Of a stretch of 64,000 bases of DNA, positions 60,101 through 64,000 are shown piece after piece (the stretch's first letter is position 1; the number at the start of each line of letters is the position of its first letter). Source of the DNA: Pseudomonas nunensis. GTDB lineage: Bacteria > Pseudomonadota > Gammaproteobacteria > Pseudomonadales > Pseudomonadaceae. The notes under the pieces are model-generated. The model was not told the DNA's origin, did no database searches, and saw nothing but the letters and a program-made list of their open reading frames with translations. The translations under genes and the position numbers were made by a program. Location of the stretch: the NCBI RefSeq assembly GCF_024296925.1, contig NZ_CP101125.1, forward strand, positions 2,854,501 to 2,918,500, in the 5' to 3' direction.

Positions 60101-61564
60101 ATGCACATTGCACTGCGTGCCGCCGGTTTCAGCATCATGGCGACATTCGTCAGTTGCGGCGTGGGCGCGCAAGCGCAAGCCCAGGACCTCGACACCCGAA
60201 TTGGCAAAGTCGCCATGGAAGGCGAACTGCCGGCCCATGAGTCTATCGCCAAGCTCTACGCCGAACTGGATTTCCAGCAGGCAACCCAGAGTTATTTGTG
60301 GGCCTTGCCGCTGGTGTCCTACGCCCAGTGGCAGGAAGAATTTCGCGACAAGCTCGGTGCCCACAGCGGCGACTTGATGGTGCTCAACAGCTACGAAGAC
60401 AAGCTCGGCGTGATCACCGCCAACGCCACTACGCCGTACATCCTCGGCTTCGTCGACCTGAATGAAACCGGGCCGCTGGTCATCGAACTGCCACCAGGCC
60501 CGACTGCCGGCGGCATCGGTGATTTCTGGCAGCGGGCGATCATCGACATGGGCCAGACCGGCCCGGACAAAGGCAAGGGTGGCAAGTACCTGGTGCTGCC
60601 ACCGGGCGCCGAGCCACCGGCCGACGCTGGCAAGTATTACCTGGCCAAGTCGGAAACCATGAACGTGCTGGTGGGCTTTCGCGTCCTTGATCCAGACCCG
60701 GCCAAGGGCAAGGCGCTGGTCGAGCAATTCAAAATGTATCCCTACGCCAAGCGCGCCGAGCCGAGCAAAACCAGACTGCTGTCCCCCGGCGGCAAGGCCT
60801 GGTCCGGCACCCAGCCGCGCGGCCTGGCGTACTGGGAGCGGCTGCACCAGATCATCCAGAAAGAACCGGTCAACGAACGCGACCGTTTCTACATGGCAAT
60901 GCTCGCCAGCCTGGGCATCGAAAAGGACAGACCGTTCAACCCCAACGACAAGCAACGTGCGGCATTGGAACAGGGCGCACAGGTCGGCGAACTGATCGCC
61001 AAGGCCAATACCTTCGCCAAGCGCTTCCCGGATGCGCAGTATTGGAAAGACCGGCAGTGGGACACCGTGCTGAATATTGCCGAGCCATCACAACGCGTCG
61101 CTTATTACGACCAGTTGTGGGAACGCAGCGCCTGGTTCTACGAGGCGGTGACCAACACCAAAGGCATGGTTTCGAAAACCCCGGGCCTGGGGCAGACCTA
61201 CCTCGGCGCCTACACCGACGCCAAGGGCAACTGGCTCGACGGCGGCAAGAGCTATCGCCTGCACGTCGGCGCCAACCCGCCGGCCAAGCAGTTCTGGTCG
61301 ATGACTGTGTACGACATCGACAGCCGTTGCCTGATCGACAACACGCAGCGCAAGGCCGATCTGTCGTCCCGTCAGGACCTGAAAAAGAACGCCGACGGCT
61401 CGGTGGACCTGTACTTCGGCCCGACTGCGCCCAAGGGGTTTGAGAACAACTGGGTGCAAACGGTACCGGGCAAGCACTGGTTCAGCTATTTCCGCTTGTA
61501 TGCGCCGACCGAGGCGTATTTCGACAAGAGCTGGAAGCTTGATGACATTGCGGCGGTGGAGTGA
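60101..61564 (+). CDS. Exported DUF1254/DUF1214 protein (first copy)
   Basis: 487 residues from ATG 60101 (signal peptide MHIALRAAGFSIMATF...). The N-terminal DUF1254 part shows SYLWALPLVSYAQW, NATTPYILGFVDLNETGP and IELPPGPTAGGIGDFWQ. The C-terminal DUF1214 part shows KQFWSMTVYDIDSRCL and GSVDLYFGPTAPKGFENNW. DUF1254 proteins are widespread and exported, and their biochemical function is not established. ATG 60101 has AAGGATATCCCT upstream. A REP doublet separates it from the second copy. Confidence 0.85.
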   Translation: MHIALRAAGFSIMATFVSCGVGAQAQAQDLDTRIGKVAMEGELPAHESIAKLYAELDFQQATQSYLWALPLVSYAQWQEEFRDKLGAHSGDLMVLNSYEDKLGVITANATTPYILGFVDLNETGPLVIELPPGPTAGGIGDFWQRAIIDMGQTGPDKGKGGKYLVLPPGAEPPADAGKYYLAKSETMNVLVGFRVLDPDPAKGKALVEQFKMYPYAKRAEPSKTRLLSPGGKAWSGTQPRGLAYWERLHQIIQKEPVNERDRFYMAMLASLGIEKDRPFNPNDKQRAALEQGAQVGELIAKANTFAKRFPDAQYWKDRQWDTVLNIAEPSQRVAYYDQLWERSAWFYEAVTNTKGMVSKTPGLGQTYLGAYTDAKGNWLDGGKSYRLHVGANPPAKQFWSMTVYDIDSRCLIDNTQRKADLSSRQDLKKNADGSVDLYFGPTAPKGFENNWVQTVPGKHWFSYFRLYAPTEAYFDKSWKLDDIAAVE

Positions 61565-61593
61565 CCACTGATGCGGGACATCACCCAAAAACC

Positions 61594-61683
61594 TGTGGGA
61601 GCGGGCTTGCTCGCGAAAGCGGTGGGTCAGTCAACACTGCCTTTGAATGTGCCGGCCTCTTCGCGAGCAAGCCCGCTCCCACA
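61594..61683. repeat. REP doublet between the two DUF1254 genes
   Basis: GTGGGAGCGGGCTTGCTCGC (from 61595) and its inverted copy (ending 61683). It lies inside the presumed operon, in a 153-bp gap. Confidence 0.9.
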
Positions 61684-61717
61684 GGATTTGTGCAGCATTC
61701 AACACAAAGGACACCCC

Positions 61718-63124
61718 ATGCACATTAAGAAAGCCCCCCGCCTGATGCTCGCCAGCCTCTCGCTCCTGCTGAGTTGCAGCGCCTGGGCCGACTTCACCGC
61801 CACCCCGGAAGAAGCCCGGGGCATCGCCAAGGAAGCCTACCTCTACGGTTTCCCGGTGGTGGAGATGTACAAGACGCTCTACACCCAGGCCGTGGACAAG
61901 GCCGGGGCGAATTTCAAGGCGCCGTTCAACAAAATCGGCAACACCGCCAAGGTTTTTACTCCGGCGGACACCGCGTTTGTCACGCCGAATTCCGACACGC
62001 CCTACTCCTTCGTCTGGATGGACCTGCGCGCCGAGCCGGTGGTGCTGACCCTGCCGCCGATTGCGGAAAACCGTTACTACTCGGTGCAACTGATCGACCT
62101 CTACACGCAAAACTTTGCCTACCTGGGCACCCGCAGCACCGGCAACAAGGGCGGCACCTACATGATTGCCGGCCCCGACTGGCAGGGCCAGCAACCGGTG
62201 AATATCGATCGGTTGGTGCGCAGTGAAAGCAACATCGCCTACGCGTTGTACCGCACGCAGTTGTTCGACAACGCTGACCTCGCCAAGGTCAAGCTGATCC
62301 AGAACGCCTATAAGGTGCAGACCCTGAGCCAATACCTCAAGCAACCGGCGCCAGCCGCCGCGCCGAAGGTCGAATGGCCGAAACCCACCGCCGACATGAG
62401 CGACACCCCGGATCTGTTCCGCTACCTGAATTTCATGCTCGGTTTCGCGCCGCCCCAGGACGTTGAAAAGGACCTGCTGGCACGCTTCGCCAAGATCGGC
62501 ATCGTCGGCCGCCAGCCGTTCAAGCTCACCACCCTTACCGCAGACCAACGCAAGGCGCTGGAGGATGGCATCGCCGATGCCAAGGCCGAGTTTGCCCAGT
62601 TCAAGAAAGACAAGGTCGACACGCACCAGATCACCAGCGGTGACTTCTTCGGCACCCGCGATCACCTGAAAGGCAACTACCTGTATCGCTACGCCGGCGC
62701 CAACATGGGGATCTTCGGCAACTCCGCCGAAGAGGCGAATTACATCGGCTACTTCGTCGACAACCAGGGCAAACCGGTCAACGGTGCGCGCCACAGCTAC
62801 ACCTTGCACTTCAACAAGGACGAACTGCCGCCGGCCGATGCCTTCTGGTCGCTGACGATGTACGACGGTAAGACCAAGTTGCTGGTGGCCAATCACATGA
62901 AACGCTACCTGATCAACTCGCGGATGTTGCCCAAGCTCAAACTCGACGCCGACGGTGGGCTGACCCTGTACGTGCAGCATTCGGAGCCCCTGGGCGACAA
63001 GAAACACAACTGGCTACCGGCGCCCCCTGGGCCGTTTTATGCCGTACTGCGGGTCTATCTGCCGAAGCCGGAAATGGTCAGCGGCCAGTGGCAGATCCCG
63101 TTGCTGACGCCGATTGGCCAGTAA
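61718..63124 (+). CDS. Exported DUF1254/DUF1214 protein (second copy)
   Basis: 468 residues. ATG 61718 starts MHIKKAPRLMLASLS, a signal peptide ending near SAWA; the open frame back to 61571 runs through the REP and is not coding. DUF1254 features: AYLYGFPVVEMYKTLYTQAV, FVTPNSDTPYSFVWMDLRAE, PPIAENRYYSVQLIDLYTQN. DUF1214 features: DAFWSLTMYDGKTKLL, GLTLYVQHSEPLGDKKHNWL. It keeps the classic 'TPNSDTPYS' box, whereas the first copy has the variant NATTPYILG, so the two copies differ and may have different roles. Confidence 0.88.
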   Translation: MHIKKAPRLMLASLSLLLSCSAWADFTATPEEARGIAKEAYLYGFPVVEMYKTLYTQAVDKAGANFKAPFNKIGNTAKVFTPADTAFVTPNSDTPYSFVWMDLRAEPVVLTLPPIAENRYYSVQLIDLYTQNFAYLGTRSTGNKGGTYMIAGPDWQGQQPVNIDRLVRSESNIAYALYRTQLFDNADLAKVKLIQNAYKVQTLSQYLKQPAPAAAPKVEWPKPTADMSDTPDLFRYLNFMLGFAPPQDVEKDLLARFAKIGIVGRQPFKLTTLTADQRKALEDGIADAKAEFAQFKKDKVDTHQITSGDFFGTRDHLKGNYLYRYAGANMGIFGNSAEEANYIGYFVDNQGKPVNGARHSYTLHFNKDELPPADAFWSLTMYDGKTKLLVANHMKRYLINSRMLPKLKLDADGGLTLYVQHSEPLGDKKHNWLPAPPGPFYAVLRVYLPKPEMVSGQWQIPLLTPIGQ

Positions 63125-63163
63125 GTCGCAAATCGTCATACAGAACTTTGCAGGAGCACAAGC

Positions 63164-64000
63164 ATGCGTTTGAACACATCAAGGATGACGGCACTGACGT
63201 TAGCCATGACCCCACTGCTGAGCCAGGCCGATAACGCCCGGGACTGGCAGAACCTGCCGACCGACCTGAACATGGTGTTCGGCTATTACAACCGCATCGA
63301 CACCAACACGCCGATCGACACCGCGCTGCCGATCGATGGCCTGTCCCTGAACGCTGACCTGTACATCGCCCGTTACGCCCGTTCGTTTGCGGTGGACGGG
63401 CGCAACAGCGCGATCCAGATCCTGCAACCCTACGCCGACATCTCCGCATCGTTCGACAACGCGCAGTTTTTCGACGGCACCAAGCACAACGGCGGCATGG
63501 CCGACACCCAGTTTGTGCTAGTGCACAACCTGTTCGGCGGCCCGGCGCTGACCAAGGAAGAGTTCGCCAACTGGACGCCGGAAACCTTCCTCACCGGCGC
63601 CATCTGGATCACCGCGCCCACCGGGGATTACGACAAGGACCGGATCATCAACATCGGCTCCAACCGCTGGGCGTTCAAACCGGAAATCGCCTTTGGTACG
63701 CCCATTGGCCCGACCTGGCTCGAGTTCAACACCTACGTGTCGATGTACGGCGACAACAACGACTACCACGGTGACGGCAAGCTCGAGCAAAAGCCGCTCT
63801 ACGCCATCGAAACCCACTACAGCTACACCATCAACCGTGCGTTGTGGGCGTCACTCGACGCCACCTATAACCGTGGCGGCGAAACCAAGATCAACGGCGA
63901 TTGGCAGGACAACAAACAGGAAAACGGCCTGTTCGGCGCCAGTGTCGGTTTCATGCTGTCGCCACAGTTCGGCGGGCTGATCGCCTACTCGGACACGGTG
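63164..64000 (+). CDS. Outer-membrane protein of the MetA-like family (3' truncated by window edge)
   Basis: 279 codons visible, no stop. ATG 63164 is preceded by CAGGAGCACAAGC. A short signal peptide (MRLNTSRMTALTLAMTP) ends near LSQA. The remainder matches the PF13557-like beta-barrel family: MVFGYYNRIDTNTPID, LQPYADISASFDN, ITAPTGDYDKDRIINIGSNR, WAFKPEIAFGTPIGPTW and SVGFMLSPQFGG. It is 39 bp after the second DUF1254 gene, closing the OMP-DUF1254-DUF1254-OMP run. Confidence 0.8.
   Translation, partial: MRLNTSRMTALTLAMTPLLSQADNARDWQNLPTDLNMVFGYYNRIDTNTPIDTALPIDGLSLNADLYIARYARSFAVDGRNSAIQILQPYADISASFDNAQFFDGTKHNGGMADTQFVLVHNLFGGPALTKEEFANWTPETFLTGAIWITAPTGDYDKDRIINIGSNRWAFKPEIAFGTPIGPTWLEFNTYVSMYGDNNDYHGDGKLEQKPLYAIETHYSYTINRALWASLDATYNRGGETKINGDWQDNKQENGLFGASVGFMLSPQFGGLIAYSDTV

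Overview
The window looks like a chromosomal segment of a fluorescent-group Pseudomonas (P. fluorescens / P. koreensis-like). The reasons are high-GC coding DNA with many ATGA stop/start overlaps, at least eleven copies of the 'GTGGGAGCGGGCTTGCTCGCGAA' type REP/BIME repeat seen between genes in that group (described here, not quoted at length elsewhere), and gene sets typical of pseudomonads: GlgE/TreS and TreYZ glucan-trehalose genes, MuxABC-OpmB, a MucR-like MHYT protein, and small Pseudomonas-only proteins. No rRNA, tRNA, CRISPR, phage or insertion sequence was seen.

Layout. 0-2.6 kb: the 3' end of a translationally coupled operon with two PaaK-like adenylate-forming enzymes (the first cut by the window edge) and a GNAT acetyltransferase. 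2.5-4.6 kb: a LysR regulator divergent from an aldo/keto reductase. 4.6-11 kb: an unrecognised protein, a dCache chemoreceptor, a DUF411/membrane-protein pair, and an exported alpha/beta hydrolase with a D-2-hydroxyacid dehydrogenase. 11.5-22.6 kb (+): glgA-treZ-malQ-treY-DUF2934-glgX. 22.6-26.5 kb (+): a cassette of acyl-CoA dehydrogenase-like protein, PIG-L deacetylase, NodS-like methyltransferase and GT2 glycosyltransferase, then a second PIG-L paralogue that has lost two catalytic residues. 27-32 kb: an EEP-family phosphodiesterase, a classical autotransporter, and a related beta-barrel with no passenger. 32.2-39.9 kb (-): glgE-treS/maltokinase-glgB behind a good match to an AlgU (sigma-22) promoter. 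40-47.6 kb: a tiny proline-rich protein, MgtC, a DUF3203-like protein, CcoG, a MocR regulator, an SDR and a MucR-like c-di-GMP enzyme. 47.9-56.9 kb (-): muxABC-opmB. 57-58.9 kb: tpx, an SRPBCC protein and a YciI protein. 59.3-64 kb (+): outer-membrane protein, DUF1254, DUF1254, outer-membrane protein (the last cut by the window edge).

How the genes work together. GlgA makes linear alpha-glucan, and TreY plus TreZ turn it into trehalose. TreS interconverts trehalose and maltose, and its fused maltokinase makes maltose-1-phosphate. GlgE polymerises that and GlgB branches the product; GlgX and MalQ trim and rearrange it. This forms a cycle linking trehalose and storage glucan, with osmotic or envelope-stress control plausible through AlgU. 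No glgC or glgP is present here.

The best candidate for an undescribed system is the sugar/lipid-modifying cassette at 22.6-26.5 kb between the two glucan operons, with its apparently catalytically dead PIG-L paralogue. The symmetrical DUF1254/outer-membrane-protein cassette at the right end comes second.
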